The notes under the pieces are model-generated. The model was given only the letters and a program-made list of their open reading frames with translations. It was not told the DNA's origin and searched no databases. Position numbers and translations under genes: made by a program. Shown here one piece after another: positions 1 to 8,498 of a DNA stretch of 64,000 bases (position 1 is its first letter; each line of letters begins with the position of its first letter). This stretch comes from Niallia sp. FSL W8-0635 (lineage in GTDB: Bacteria; Bacillota; Bacilli; Bacillales; Cytobacillaceae), in assembly GCF_038007965.1 (NCBI RefSeq), contig NZ_JBBOYD010000001.1, positions 908,501 to 972,500 of the forward strand, in the 5' to 3' direction.

Positions 1-802
1 TATCGTAAGTAAGGCTTATTTCAGCTGCTTCAACTATTTTTTTGACGAGGAGGAGCTCGTCTTTTAATTTTATGCCACGCATTTCAGAAACCATCTTCCT
101 GACTTCATTTAATGCTGTTCTAGAAGCATGCTGAATATCTTTCAGTTCCAATCGGGCTTGCTCTGGATCCTTATAAACTAGCTTTCTTGCTAAATCACTT
201 TTTAAACCAATAAGGGATAGTTTTTGTCCAAGAGTATCATGAAGATCTCTGGCAATTCGCTGTCTTTCTTCTAGTTTTACTAAATCGGAAATACGCTTAT
301 TCGCATCTTCTAGTTTTTCCTGTAGCTGATCCTTCTCTTTACGGTTCTGGATGGTCAAGGGTAATAAAATAACGCCAAACCAGATGATTAGCACAAAGGG
401 AAGCTGCTTTATCAGCAAGGAATCACCTATGATGATTTTGAAGTAAATCGCGAATGTTGTAACCGCTAAGTGTATAAAGTAAAGGATAAAAAAGGGAATC
501 CGTTTTTTTATATTGCCGATAAAATAGGAAAGAAAAAAAGAAAAATACACATAGCTGTATGCATAAATGGCGATAGTAGATATCCCGATTAATAAGGATG
601 GCCATAAATAGATCGTCCAGCCTTTTGAAAGATACGCAATTCTGTAAAATAGAAAAAATAAAATGGTTAGGATGATGCCAGCTATCACATCAACTGCTGC
701 AGAGGCGTGGAATATAAAATAAAAGGGCAAAATGGTAAGCAATGTCCAAATATAAGGAGAAATGCCGGTGCTTTTTTTTAAAATCTCTAATCTTTTTATC
801 AT
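1..802 (-). CDS. desK: DesK-type membrane sensor histidine kinase, C-terminus cut by window edge
   Basis: This gene is not closed inside the window: it starts at an ATG at 802-800 and runs off the left edge. Translation gives about five hydrophobic segments in the first 150 residues, then a linker helix (KEKDQLQEKLEDA) and the DHp motif RQRIARDLHDTLGQKL, whose phosphorylatable His is residue 188, the same number as in B. subtilis DesK. DesK senses membrane thickness or fluidity in the cold and phosphorylates DesR. The des desaturase gene lies just upstream on the same strand, so des-desK(-desR) is probably one transcription unit; desR would lie beyond the edge. The ATPase domain is not visible. 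Confidence 0.88.
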   Translation of the reverse strand, partial: MIKRLEILKKSTGISPYIWTLLTILPFYFIFHASAAVDVIAGIILTILFFLFYRIAYLSKGWTIYLWPSLLIGISTIAIYAYSYVYFSFFLSYFIGNIKKRIPFFILYFIHLAVTTFAIYFKIIIGDSLLIKQLPFVLIIWFGVILLPLTIQNRKEKDQLQEKLEDANKRISDLVKLEERQRIARDLHDTLGQKLSLIGLKSDLARKLVYKDPEQARLELKDIQHASRTALNEVRKMVSEMRGIKLKDELLLVKKIVEAAEISLTYD

Positions 803-929
803 TGTTTAGAACCTCGTTATTTATTGGCTGTTATTCATCCATTTTAACATAATCAAGCAGCAATTAATGGCATTAAACCTTATAATTGCTGCTCAGATTA
901 GTTGCTTCCATCAAAAGAGACTTTTCGTT

Positions 930-1961
930 TTACTGCATTTCAGATCTTGCAGACATAGAAAGAGCTTTCTTTTGTTTTTTCCATTCATAAAAACTGATAA
1001 ACTTTTTGTCTTTTTCATCCCATAAACGGAATTTTAAAGAACGAAGACTGCTTGCCAGTGTTATAGTTGGAACATTCTGAAGAGGCTCCGTCTGTTGATG
1101 GACATGCTCTAAGTTGTAATTAGGCACTCTCGGACTTAAATGATGCACATGATGGTAGCCAATATTGCCAGTCAGCCATTGCATCCATTTTGGAAGGCGA
1201 TAGAAGGAGCTTCCTTCTACTGCAGCTTTTACGTAATCCCAATTTTTATCTTCCTCAAAGTAAGTGTCTTCAAAGGTATGCTGCACATAAAACAGCCATA
1301 CCCCAACAGATCCAGAAATAAGAAAGATCGGCAGCTGGACGAGCAAGAAAGAAGACCAGCCAAGTGTTGTTCCAAGAAGAACTACTAATAGAACGATAGA
1401 AATATTCGTTACGTACGTATTTAACCTTTCCTTCGATCTAGCTCCTTTACGGTTGAATCGATTAGCTAATAGGAATTCATAAATAGGTCCTAATATAAAC
1501 ATGATGAACGGATTGCGGTATAAACGATATTGGATTTTTACCATTAAAGAGGCATTTTCATACTCCTCTATCGTCATCATCCATAAATCGCCAACTCCGC
1601 GCTTATCCAGGTTGCTGCTTGTTGCATGGTGAATAGAATGGCTATGCTGCCATTTACTATAGGGAAATAAGGTTAAGATTCCAGTAATTGTTCCTAAAAT
1701 CTTATTGGCCTTACGGTTCTTAAAGAAAGAAAAGTGGCAGCAATCGTGAAAAATGATAAAAATTCTTACCAAAAATCCTGCCGCTGCTATTGAAAACACA
1801 AGGGTTAATAGATAGGAAATGCTCAAGCTTTTATAGGCTACAATCCAAAGTAATAAAAAGGGTAGAATAGTATTGATAAGCTGCCAGACACTTGTTTTTA
1901 CAGTGGATTTCTCAAAGGGTGCTACAGCATTTCTCAATTGTTTTAAGTTTTTAATATTCAT
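930..1961 (-). CDS. des: membrane fatty acid desaturase, Des-like
   Basis: A 343-residue integral membrane desaturase, close to the length of B. subtilis Des (delta-5 phospholipid acyl desaturase). The three histidine clusters that hold the di-iron centre are present: HDCCH at 72-76, HSHSIHH at 106-112 and HHVHH near residue 270, interspersed with long hydrophobic segments. The start has a ribosome site (AAGGGAAGC) a few bases upstream. desK follows 127 bp downstream on the same strand. Family knowledge says it restores membrane fluidity after cold shock; control by DesR is inferred from the adjacent desK gene and from the palindrome upstream (2042-2063). Confidence 0.92.
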   Translation of the reverse strand: MNIKNLKQLRNAVAPFEKSTVKTSVWQLINTILPFLLLWIVAYKSLSISYLLTLVFSIAAAGFLVRIFIIFHDCCHFSFFKNRKANKILGTITGILTLFPYSKWQHSHSIHHATSSNLDKRGVGDLWMMTIEEYENASLMVKIQYRLYRNPFIMFILGPIYEFLLANRFNRKGARSKERLNTYVTNISIVLLVVLLGTTLGWSSFLLVQLPIFLISGSVGVWLFYVQHTFEDTYFEEDKNWDYVKAAVEGSSFYRLPKWMQWLTGNIGYHHVHHLSPRVPNYNLEHVHQQTEPLQNVPTITLASSLRSLKFRLWDEKDKKFISFYEWKKQKKALSMSARSEMQ

Positions 1962-2041
1962 TTTTTGCTTCCCTTCTATAAATAGTTATCTATAGTATAA
2001 AGATGTACCAAACATATTTGCAGACATACATGTCATGTTTG

Positions 2042-2063
2042 CTATATGACATTTGTCATATAG
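2042..2063. promoter_or_regulatory. perfect 10+2+10 palindrome in the des/Crp divergent region (possible DesR operator)
   Basis: The arms CTATATGACA (2042-2051) and TGTCATATAG (2054-2063) are exact inverted repeats around TT. A second ATGTCAT-containing stretch lies at about 2029-2036. On the minus strand a TATACT -10 (1994-1999) with a poor -35 precedes des, putting the palindrome roughly 60-65 bp upstream of the inferred des transcription start, a normal activator position. It could instead serve the divergent Crp/Fnr gene. Confidence 0.6.
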
Positions 2064-2228
2064 AGAAATTTGTCCTTGGAAAAGTCATGTAACCAAGGGG
2101 CAAAGCGTAAGCTGAAATGACAGGAATCAAGCATATTATCAAGTCTATATGTTTATCTTTTCCAAATATGGAGGAGCCTATGTTTTTTACTTTTTGTTTT
2201 GAAGTCATATCATAAAGGGAGGCTTGTT

Positions 2229-2804
2229 ATGAAAGAAATCCTTATGAAATATATGGAGAAATATACAACGCTAAAGGAAGAAGAGCAGCAGGCGATTATA
2301 GAAGAGATAGTAATAAAGGAATTTAATAAGGGGACTTATTTAATTAAACAGGGAGATTTCCCGACTAAGCATTGTTTTTTTGTATTGAAAGGGTGTGTAA
2401 GGCAATACCATGTAGAGGTGGATGGAAAAGAAATTACCACCAATTTTTTTACAGAAGAACAAGCAATTATGCTGGTTAATTTGGAAGAAGCGGGTCAAGC
2501 ATCGAATTACTCCTTAAATTGTTTAGAAGACTGCGTATTGGTTGTTGCAGATGTTGAATCGGAACAAGAAATGTACCAGCAATATAAGGGACTGGAATCT
2601 ATGACCCGTCGTATGATGGAAGCTTATCTAATTCAAGCGCAACATGAATATGCAAAATTTATTCGTTCTTCCCCTGAAGAGCGCTATAAAGCAATCATTC
2701 AAACACGAGCAGATTTACTCCAACGTGTACCCCAACATCAATTGGCAAGCTACCTAGGTATAACCCCTGAGTCATTAAGCAGAATCAAAAAGCGAATGCA
2801 ATAA
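2229..2804 (+). CDS. Crp/Fnr family transcriptional regulator
   Basis: I start it at ATG 2229, which has AAAGGGAGG just upstream; an upstream in-frame TTG at 2199 lacks this. The 191-residue product has an N-terminal cyclic-nucleotide-binding-type beta barrel (about 20-115, including YLIKQGDFPTKHCFFVLKG) and a C-terminal winged helix ending in LASYLGITPESLSRIKKR. No iron-sulfur cysteine set like that of Fnr is evident. It is divergent from des and 91 bp before an oxidoreductase on the same strand, which is a likely target. The effector is unknown. Confidence 0.85.
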   Translation: MKEILMKYMEKYTTLKEEEQQAIIEEIVIKEFNKGTYLIKQGDFPTKHCFFVLKGCVRQYHVEVDGKEITTNFFTEEQAIMLVNLEEAGQASNYSLNCLEDCVLVVADVESEQEMYQQYKGLESMTRRMMEAYLIQAQHEYAKFIRSSPEERYKAIIQTRADLLQRVPQHQLASYLGITPESLSRIKKRMQ

Positions 2805-2895
2805 ACCTTCCCGATATATCTCTATTAACTTAAGTCAATGCAGTATCTGTATGATCCATCTACAATGATGAAAAAGGAATTCAAGGAGGATAAAG

Positions 2896-3867
2896 ATGAA
2901 AGCAATTATTTCGGAAAAGTATGGAACGCCAGATACGCTTAAAGTAGGGGAGGTAGATAAGCCTATACCTAAAGATAAGGAAGTACTTGTAAAAGTTTAT
3001 GCATCATCCATTAATTTTGGCAATCTTGCTCTTTTAACAGGAAAACCGCTGCCAGTGCGGTTGGCATTTGGACTTAAGAAACCGAAATATCGTATTCCTG
3101 GTGGAGACATCGCAGGAGTAGTGGAGGCTATAGGGAAGGATGTTACTAAACTACAGATTGGAAATCGGGTATATGGTGACTTAGCTACTAGCGGCTGGGG
3201 TGCCTTTGCAGAGTATGCTGCTGTGGATGAAAAAGTATTGGCTTTAATGCCTAGTAATCTATCGTTTACAGAAATGGCCGGCGTCCCAATGGCAGGAACC
3301 ACTGCAATACAAGCGATTAGAGATATAGGCAAGGTAAGGGCTGGACAAAATGTACTAATTCATGGTGCATCAGGTGGTGTAGGAACATTTGCTGTCCAAA
3401 TCGCAAAGGCATTGGGTGCAGAAGTAACAGCGGTGGTCAGTACGAGAAACGTCGACCTTGTAAAATCCCTTGGAGCTGATCATGTGATTGATTATAAAAA
3501 AGATGATTTTGTCAATGAAACTAAGACCTTTGATACGATATTCGGAGTGAACGGATCCCAATCTATTTTTACCTATAAGAAAAAGCTAAAAGAAAATGGC
3601 GTATTCATTCATGTTGGTGGAGCTAATAGTCAATTCTATCAAACGATGCTATTAGGTCCCTTGTTATCCCTATTTGGAAAAAAGAAATTTATCCCCTTCC
3701 TGCAGAGACCAAATCAACAAGATTTAGTTTTTATAAATGGGCTAATAGAAGAAGGGAAAGTAAAGCCAGTAATGGATAGAAGCTATTCTCTAAAGGAGGT
3801 TCCAAAAGCATTTCAATATTTCGAAAAAGGGCATGCACAGGGAAAAGTGATTATTACAATAGAATAG
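2896..3867 (+). CDS. NAD(P)-dependent medium-chain alcohol dehydrogenase / quinone oxidoreductase-like
   Basis: A 323-residue MDR-superfamily enzyme. The N-terminal GroES-like domain contains GGDIAGVVEAIG, and the Rossmann part carries HGASGGVGTFAVQIAKALGA followed by VVSTRNVDLVKSLGADHVIDY. The zinc-binding cysteine set of classical alcohol dehydrogenases is missing, so a zinc-free quinone or enone reductase is more likely. RBS AAGGAGG precedes the ATG. It follows the Crp/Fnr regulator and may be induced by it (inference). The substrate is unknown. Confidence 0.85.
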   Translation: MKAIISEKYGTPDTLKVGEVDKPIPKDKEVLVKVYASSINFGNLALLTGKPLPVRLAFGLKKPKYRIPGGDIAGVVEAIGKDVTKLQIGNRVYGDLATSGWGAFAEYAAVDEKVLALMPSNLSFTEMAGVPMAGTTAIQAIRDIGKVRAGQNVLIHGASGGVGTFAVQIAKALGAEVTAVVSTRNVDLVKSLGADHVIDYKKDDFVNETKTFDTIFGVNGSQSIFTYKKKLKENGVFIHVGGANSQFYQTMLLGPLLSLFGKKKFIPFLQRPNQQDLVFINGLIEEGKVKPVMDRSYSLKEVPKAFQYFEKGHAQGKVIITIE

Positions 3868-3880
3868 GTCGAATAGTTTT

Positions 3881-3912
3881 CAGGGACAAGGGGTCTGTCC
3901 CTTTTGTCCCTG
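3881..3912. repeat. GGGACA-family palindrome, copy 1
   Basis: The arms CAGGGACAA (3881-3889) and TTGTCCCTG (3904-3912) pair exactly, with further GGGG/CCC pairing inside. It lies 13 bp after the oxidoreductase stop codon. Related palindromes occur at 7404, 8499 and 15196, so this is a dispersed element rather than only a local terminator. Confidence 0.8.
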
Positions 3913-3940
3913 GGAGCGCTCAGTTTGGGACATAGGGCTA

Positions 3941-3970
3941 TTGACAAGTGAAGCTATTCTGCGGTACTAT
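3941..3970 (+). promoter_or_regulatory. sigma-A promoter of padR-DUF1048
   Basis: TTGACA (3941-3946), an 18-bp spacer and TACTAT (3965-3970) form a good housekeeping promoter. The start point would be near 3977, giving an untranslated leader of about 90 nt that contains the operator-like dyad at 3995. Confidence 0.75.
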
Positions 3971-3994
3971 ATACCAGTAGTAAGTAATACTTAA

Positions 3995-4009
3995 TATGTG
4001 TGTCACATA
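3995..4009. promoter_or_regulatory. putative PadR operator
   Basis: TATGTG-TGT-CACATA is a perfect 6+3+6 inverted repeat just downstream of the predicted transcription start. PadR-family repressors commonly bind ATGT/ACAT dyads in their own promoters, so autorepression is likely. Confidence 0.6.
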
Positions 4010-4065
4010 CTACCTAAGAATATAGTACTTTGAAAATATGGTGAATTATAAATGGGGTTGAAAAG

Positions 4066-4410
4066 GTGGAAAATATTACAGAAATGCTAAAAGGAGTGCT
4101 TGAGGGGTGTGTGCTTGAGATCATCAGCCGTGGGGAAACTTACGGATATGAAATCACGCAACAGCTGCGAGAACTTGGCTTCACGGATGTAGTGGAAGGA
4201 ACAGTTTATACGATTACCATGCGGTTGGAAAAAAACAATTTGGTGGATATCGAGAAAAAGCCATCTAATATGGGACCTCCAAGGAAATTTTATACTTTAA
4301 ATGGAGCTGGCCAAGAGCAACTTAAAATGTTTTGGGCAAAATGGGAATTTGTCTCTAGCAAAATTACTGAACTTAAAACAAAAAAATCAAAAGGGGATAA
4401 CATTATATGA
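4066..4410 (+). CDS. PadR family transcriptional regulator
   Basis: A 114-residue protein with a GTG start. The winged-helix core is recognisable in [18 protein letters not shown] (residues 17-34) and in [20 protein letters not shown], followed by the wing residues [17 protein letters not shown]. Its stop overlaps the next start by 4 bp (ATGA), so it is co-translated with the DUF1048 gene. In related bacilli such pairs are followed by an ABC exporter that the PadR protein represses; here only a remnant of such a transporter survives at 5022. Its own promoter and operator lie at 3941-4009. Confidence 0.9.
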   Translation: MENITEMLKGVLEGCVLEIISRGETYGYEITQQLRELGFTDVVEGTVYTITMRLEKNNLVDIEKKPSNMGPPRKFYTLNGAGQEQLKMFWAKWEFVSSKITELKTKKSKGDNII

Positions 4411-4748
4411 GTATTTTTGAAAAAATTATTGGCAGTTTGGAAGATAAGCGTGAATGGAAGGAGATGGAGGCACGTGCGAAGGCTCTTCCGGTTGAGTACC
4501 ACCATGCATACAAGGCTATTCAAAAATATATGTGGACTGCTGGTGGTGCTCCGACCGACTGGAAGGACAGCAGTCGTATCTTTTCCGGTATACTGGAGCT
4601 CTTGGAGGAAGGAGCAGCGGAAGGCAAGCAAGTTACTGACCTAACAGGCGAGGATGTAGCAGCTTTTTGTGACGAGCTAGTGAAGGATGAGCAAACTTGG
4701 AAGGATAAGTATCGTAAGAAGTTGATCGATACCATTGGTCGTGGATAA
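4407..4748 (+). CDS. DUF1048 family protein
   Basis: A 113-residue, predicted all-helical, charged protein with no signal peptide or membrane segment. Length and composition, including the features [17 protein letters not shown] start and [11 protein letters not shown], fit DUF1048, a family of unknown biochemical function often encoded with PadR regulators and ABC transporters. It is translationally coupled to padR by a 4-bp overlap. The transporter that normally completes such an operon is broken immediately downstream. Confidence 0.85.
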   Translation: MSIFEKIIGSLEDKREWKEMEARAKALPVEYHHAYKAIQKYMWTAGGAPTDWKDSSRIFSGILELLEEGAAEGKQVTDLTGEDVAAFCDELVKDEQTWKDKYRKKLIDTIGRG

Positions 4749-5021
4749 CGGTCACACTCTAGTGAACCTTAACCAAATATTTACGATGCAAATCTGAAAA
4801 TTTAGTTTGAGTTGCTTTACACGAAAATATTGGGAATGAGAGCATTATGAACCAAATAATAGCTATATGGACTGAATAGTTGTTACCAAGGTAAATTACC
4901 ATCTTAACTATTCAGTTATATTTTTTAACTGTGTAGTCAGTAATACAGAATATCAGTATGGCTAAGTAGAGATGGAGTCAATATAGCTTCCGCAGGCACT
5001 TTAAATAAGGGGGAAATTTAT

Positions 5022-5114
5022 ATGAGCAATGTAGCAATTTCTGTAAAAGGGGTTAAAGAAATCCTTTAAAGACAAAGAAGTATTAAAGGAGGGGATTTTG
5101 AGGTTCGGCGTGGA
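5022..5114 (+). pseudogene. N-terminal remnant of an ABC transporter ATP-binding protein
   Basis: A ribosome site (AGGGGG) and ATG at 5022 open a frame reading MSNVAISVKGVKEIL then stop. Shifting frame recovers KSFKDKEVLKG and then DFEVRRG, the usual first strand and loop of ABC ATPases that precede the Walker A motif. At least two frameshifts are needed, and the similarity stops at about 5114, five bases before the TGTCAGG hairpin. It sits where the PadR/DUF1048 operon would be expected to encode its exporter. Identification rests on the residue pattern only. Confidence 0.65.
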
Positions 5115-5118
5115 TGTT

Positions 5119-5168
5119 GGTGTCAGGCACCGTAAAAAGACAGTTGTCTTTTGATGGTGCCTGACACC
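5119..5168. repeat. long TGACACC hairpin element
   Basis: The arms GGTGTCAGGCACC (5119-5131) and GGTGCCTGACACC (5156-5168) are exact inverted repeats, and the loop holds a second exact pair, AAAAGACA (5135-5142) and TGTCTTTT (5145-5152). The whole can fold into one long stem. ATTTTTC follows on the plus strand, so it could act as a terminator. The ABC remnant stops next to it, which suggests that the repeat marks a deletion or insertion junction. Related TGACACCAT sequence occurs at 6983-6995 and about 8991-8999. Confidence 0.85.
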
Positions 5169-5201
5169 ATTTTTCAACTTTTTTTTGCTTACTTAATTTA
5201 G

Positions 5202-6779
5202 TTAATAACCAGAGTCTTCTGAGGTAAGATTATCTATCAGTTTATAATCATATTTTTGTAATGGCTTCTCTGCAGGTCCTTCCAGCACTTCCCCTGCATA
5301 CGAGAATCTAGAACCATGGCACGGGCAATCCCAAGATCGTTCACCATTATTCCATTTCACTTCACACCCCATATGAGTACAAGTTGTATCTACGATATGA
5401 AGCATACCCTCTTTATCTCTATAAGCCCCTTTTCTGTGCCCATCAATGTCAATAACAGCCCCCTCATCGTTGGCTAGATGATGGATACTCTTCTGAGGAA
5501 TTTCTAATTTCCCTTTAATTAAATGACTAACAACGTTCGCATTTTCCGTTAAGAAGTTTTTCAGACTTGGATTCGGATGAAAACGGGAGGGAGAATATAA
5601 TTCCTGGTATTTGTTCTTTTTTCCTAGTATGATATCACGGAATAAAAGCGCAGCTACGGTTCCATTTGTCATCCCCCATTTCCGATATCCACTAGCGATT
5701 AATATATTTTTTTGACCAGGGGTAATTTCGCCAATGTAAGGAATCTTATCCAGTGTAACTAAATCTTGAGCTGACCAACGGTATGTAATATTTTCAATGC
5801 CGAATACTTGTTGACCGAAAGTCTCCAAGGCCTCGTAATGTTTGAGTGTTTCCCCTCCTTGTCCTGTTTTATGACTTTCTCCAGATATAAGAATCATTTC
5901 TTCGCCATTGATTGTTGCATAGCGGAGAGATCTTTTCGGTTCCTCGGCACTAATATACATTCCACCTGGATATTCTGTTTTTATTTTAGCAGCAATAATA
6001 TAGGAACGGTCTGCATGCATTCTTGTAGAGTAAAGTCCTGCCCCTTCATAAAAAGGGAAATGAGAACAGGTAAGAACGTATTTTCCTGTAATTCGAGCTC
6101 CTCCACGGGTAAGCACGACGGGGTGTTCGCCAGTTTCTATATCTACAGCTGTTGTATTTTCAAAGATGTATCCACCTTTTTCGGTAATTATTTTTGTAAG
6201 ATGAGCCAAGTATTTAAGTGGATGGAATTGTGCTTGATTTTTCATAACAAGTGCATTAAATATTTCTAAATCGAAAGGGAGTTTATTTACGAGTTCGCCT
6301 TCAATAAGAAGCTCCTTATAGGCATCTGCCTCTTTTTCTAGTTTAAGTGCATATTCTTCTGTTGTGCTATAAACATACGCATCTTGCTGAGTGAACTCAC
6401 AATCAATTTGATGTTTATTGATTGTTTCTTGAACAAAGTTTAAAGCATCGGTGTTCGCCTCGTAGTATAATCTTGCCATCGTGTTCCCAGCATAGCGGAT
6501 TAGTTCTTCATAGATTAAATCATGCTGGGCAGTGATTTTAGCTGTGGTATGTCCTGTTGTCCCGTTCAGTAATTTGTCTGCTTCGATAATAGCAACTTTC
6601 AGCCCTTCATTCGCCAGCAGATAGGCAGAAGTAATGCCTGTAATGCCACTACCTACAATAACGACATCAACTTGCACGTCATGCTCAAGGCGGGGGTACT
6701 CTGATAAATGAGTCGTGTTTATCCAATATGATTCTGCGTTAGGCGGTAATTTTCCATTGTAATTAGCGTTGGTAGTCAC
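5202..6779 (-). CDS. yhfW: FAD-dependent oxidoreductase with C-terminal Rieske domain (YhfW-like)
   Basis: A 525-residue two-domain protein. The N-terminal DAO-type FAD domain has VVIVGSGITGITSAYLL near residue 40 followed by an E-ending strand (VAIIEAD). The C-terminal Rieske domain has CTH (C467, H469) and CPCH (C485, H488), the four ligands of a [2Fe-2S] cluster. The same architecture is found in B. subtilis YhfW and is taken to be cytosolic; the substrate is not established. It is a single gene convergent with the ABC remnant, and its stop is 34 bp from the hairpin at 5119-5168. Confidence 0.85.
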   Translation of the reverse strand: MTTNANYNGKLPPNAESYWINTTHLSEYPRLEHDVQVDVVIVGSGITGITSAYLLANEGLKVAIIEADKLLNGTTGHTTAKITAQHDLIYEELIRYAGNTMARLYYEANTDALNFVQETINKHQIDCEFTQQDAYVYSTTEEYALKLEKEADAYKELLIEGELVNKLPFDLEIFNALVMKNQAQFHPLKYLAHLTKIITEKGGYIFENTTAVDIETGEHPVVLTRGGARITGKYVLTCSHFPFYEGAGLYSTRMHADRSYIIAAKIKTEYPGGMYISAEEPKRSLRYATINGEEMILISGESHKTGQGGETLKHYEALETFGQQVFGIENITYRWSAQDLVTLDKIPYIGEITPGQKNILIASGYRKWGMTNGTVAALLFRDIILGKKNKYQELYSPSRFHPNPSLKNFLTENANVVSHLIKGKLEIPQKSIHHLANDEGAVIDIDGHRKGAYRDKEGMLHIVDTTCTHMGCEVKWNNGERSWDCPCHGSRFSYAGEVLEGPAEKPLQKYDYKLIDNLTSEDSGY

Positions 6780-6877
6780 TATATAAATCCTCCATCTAAT
6801 AGGTTAGGTTATATCTTTATTATTTCCATTTACTAGAAGGATGAAACTTGCAAATAATGGAGTAAGGAGAATATACA

Positions 6878-6985
6878 ATGCAAATATACTGGACTAAAAT
6901 AAATAAGACTATTGAGGAAACGCTAGAGGTTAAAACATATCTATTTGACCGCCAGAAAGACTTTATATGGGAGGTTGCTGCTTGA
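6878..6985 (+). pseudogene. short frame of 35 codons, probable N-terminal gene remnant
   Basis: A good ribosome site (TAAGGAGA, 6863-6870) leads to ATG 6878 and a 35-codon frame beginning MQIYWTKINKTIEETLEVKT. The frame stops inside a TGACACCATTTTTT sequence, that is, at a copy of the repeat seen at 5119. The pattern V-x-T-Y-L-F-D-x4-F-x-W resembles the first two beta strands of FAD-binding ferredoxin-reductase (FR-type) domains, so a truncated flavoprotein gene is my best guess. A genuine small protein cannot be excluded. Confidence 0.4.
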
Positions 6986-7403
6986 CACCATTTTTTCCCT
7001 TACTCCCCATGCGCAAAGGAAAGAATTTAAATTAATTTAAAAGTAAATTAGCTATAGTATGTAGATAAGCAGTTGGTGACAAAAGATGAAAACATCAATA
7101 ATCAGTATCTGGTAATCTAGATTAGCCTTTCATTTTTTTCTTCATCAGCTCATTACCAAATGGACTTATTATTTAACAACGGGGATTAACATGCAACAAA
7201 TATAAAACGCTAACTTCTAAAGAGCTAAAATAATTTTACGAGAGACTTAGGCACAACCCGTCAAAATCGTTAGTGAGAAATTTAAAATCTATTAATTGTG
7301 TATTGGAAATCACGTTATAGGGTTTGAATTTTCTCAGTCTATAATTGTTGGGATATTCTAATAGCATCACATATTAATAAAAAAAATATAAAATAATTAC
7401 AAT
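6986..7403. other. A+T-rich intergenic stretch without a recognisable gene
   Basis: It begins with the CACCATTTTTT tail of a TGACACC repeat. No frame with a ribosome site was found. On the minus strand around 7120-7165 a short frame ends in a basic stretch (MKKKMKG then stop), possibly the tail of a lost gene, too short to assign. Confidence 0.4.
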
Positions 7404-7431
7404 GGGACAAGGAGACTGTCTCCCTAGTCCC
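7404..7431. repeat. GGGACA-family palindrome, copy 2 (imperfect)
   Basis: GGGACAAGGAGA (7404-7415) faces TCTCCCTAGTCCC (7419-7431) with two mismatches or bulges. It lies just before the GNAT gene, in the same sense as copy 4 at 15196. Confidence 0.65.
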
Positions 7432-7483
7432 TTACTTTGCTATAATTATGTCATCAAATATGATATTCGGAGTGTAAAAATAA

Positions 7484-8194
7484 ATGAAAAAGAATAGATT
7501 CAAGCATGATGATTTTGAAGATGATACAAACGATGAATTTTATTTTATAGCTGGTCACACGGATGGTGGTGCAACATTTGGACTTCATTGGGAAGATATT
7601 ATCCCAGAAGAATTGAATTTCAGACCAGCTATCAAAAAAGATGCAGAAGAAGTTGTAGAGCTAATTCATCTTGCAATTGGAGATATCGCTGAGCAGTTAA
7701 CCGGTCAAACGAAGATGGAAAATATTCATGCGACTCTTGCAAAATTTTTTCGTGAAGAAAACAATCGTCTTAGCTATCAAAATGTGATAGTTGCGGATAT
7801 TTTTGACGAGATAACTGGAATTATCGTAACTTATTCTGGAACAGATGCTTACCAATTGGACAAGCCTCTACTTGAACGTTTAAGAAGAAAAACAAGGAAT
7901 CAGAACATTAACTTTGATCAAGAGGCGGATATTGGAGATTTATATATTGACACGATTTCTGTCTCACCAAAGTTTCAGGGCTATGGAATTGGGTCGAAAT
8001 TGCTGAGAAAGGCTGAAGAATTAGCGTTACAGAAAGGATATGAGCGAATATCCCTCAATGTCGCCAAGGATAATCCCGATGCAAAAAAGTTATACACTCG
8101 TATGGGATATCAAGAAGTTAAAGAGATACAGATTAATGGTCATACTTATGACTATATGGTGCATACATTGAATTTTCATGCTAGTAGGGATTAA
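7484..8194 (+). CDS. GNAT family N-acetyltransferase
   Basis: A 236-residue protein. An acidic N-terminal lead (about 1-45, with FIAGHTDGGATFGLHWEDI) precedes a GNAT domain. The acetyl-CoA binding motif is clear: VSPKFQGYGIGSKLLRKAEE, then NVAKDNPDAKKLYTRMGYQEV, typical of motifs A and B. The residue pattern around motif A shows a normal Q/G-x-G-x-G/S loop. The ribosome site is weak and overlaps GGAGTG upstream of the ATG. The substrate is unknown, and it stands alone between repeats and intergenic DNA. Confidence 0.85.
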   Translation: MKKNRFKHDDFEDDTNDEFYFIAGHTDGGATFGLHWEDIIPEELNFRPAIKKDAEEVVELIHLAIGDIAEQLTGQTKMENIHATLAKFFREENNRLSYQNVIVADIFDEITGIIVTYSGTDAYQLDKPLLERLRRKTRNQNINFDQEADIGDLYIDTISVSPKFQGYGIGSKLLRKAEELALQKGYERISLNVAKDNPDAKKLYTRMGYQEVKEIQINGHTYDYMVHTLNFHASRD

Positions 8195-8498
8195 TTTATG
8201 CTGTTTCATCCACTGTCTATTTCGGCGATTTTACAAAGGAGAGCATCTTCTTAAATTAGGAACCAATAAAGCAAGAGCGATTGAGTGATTCAAGCGGAAG
8301 CGAACATTGATGTGGAACGCGATAAGTAAGGATAATTTAATATACTAAATAAACTTATAGAGTCATATTAGAAAAAATTTAATTGTTAGATGGGTAAACG
8401 TTTTAATTAATTTATGATAATAGGACAAATGGAATGAAACGGAATGGTCAAGGGTTTAGAAGATTGTAGTGAAATGATAGCTCAACTATTAATGTTTC
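8195..8498. other. intergenic region with a possible decayed coding remnant
   Basis: No intact gene was seen. Around 8250-8330 two overlapping frames read KLGTNKARAIE and then IQAEANIDVERDK before a stop, which could be a frameshifted C-terminal fragment of a lost gene. This is too short to identify. Confidence 0.35.

Noticed and set aside
1140..1388. 82-codon plus-strand frame inside des
   Set aside because: Shadow of the desaturase gene; no ribosome site and the minus-strand frame carries all three histidine boxes.
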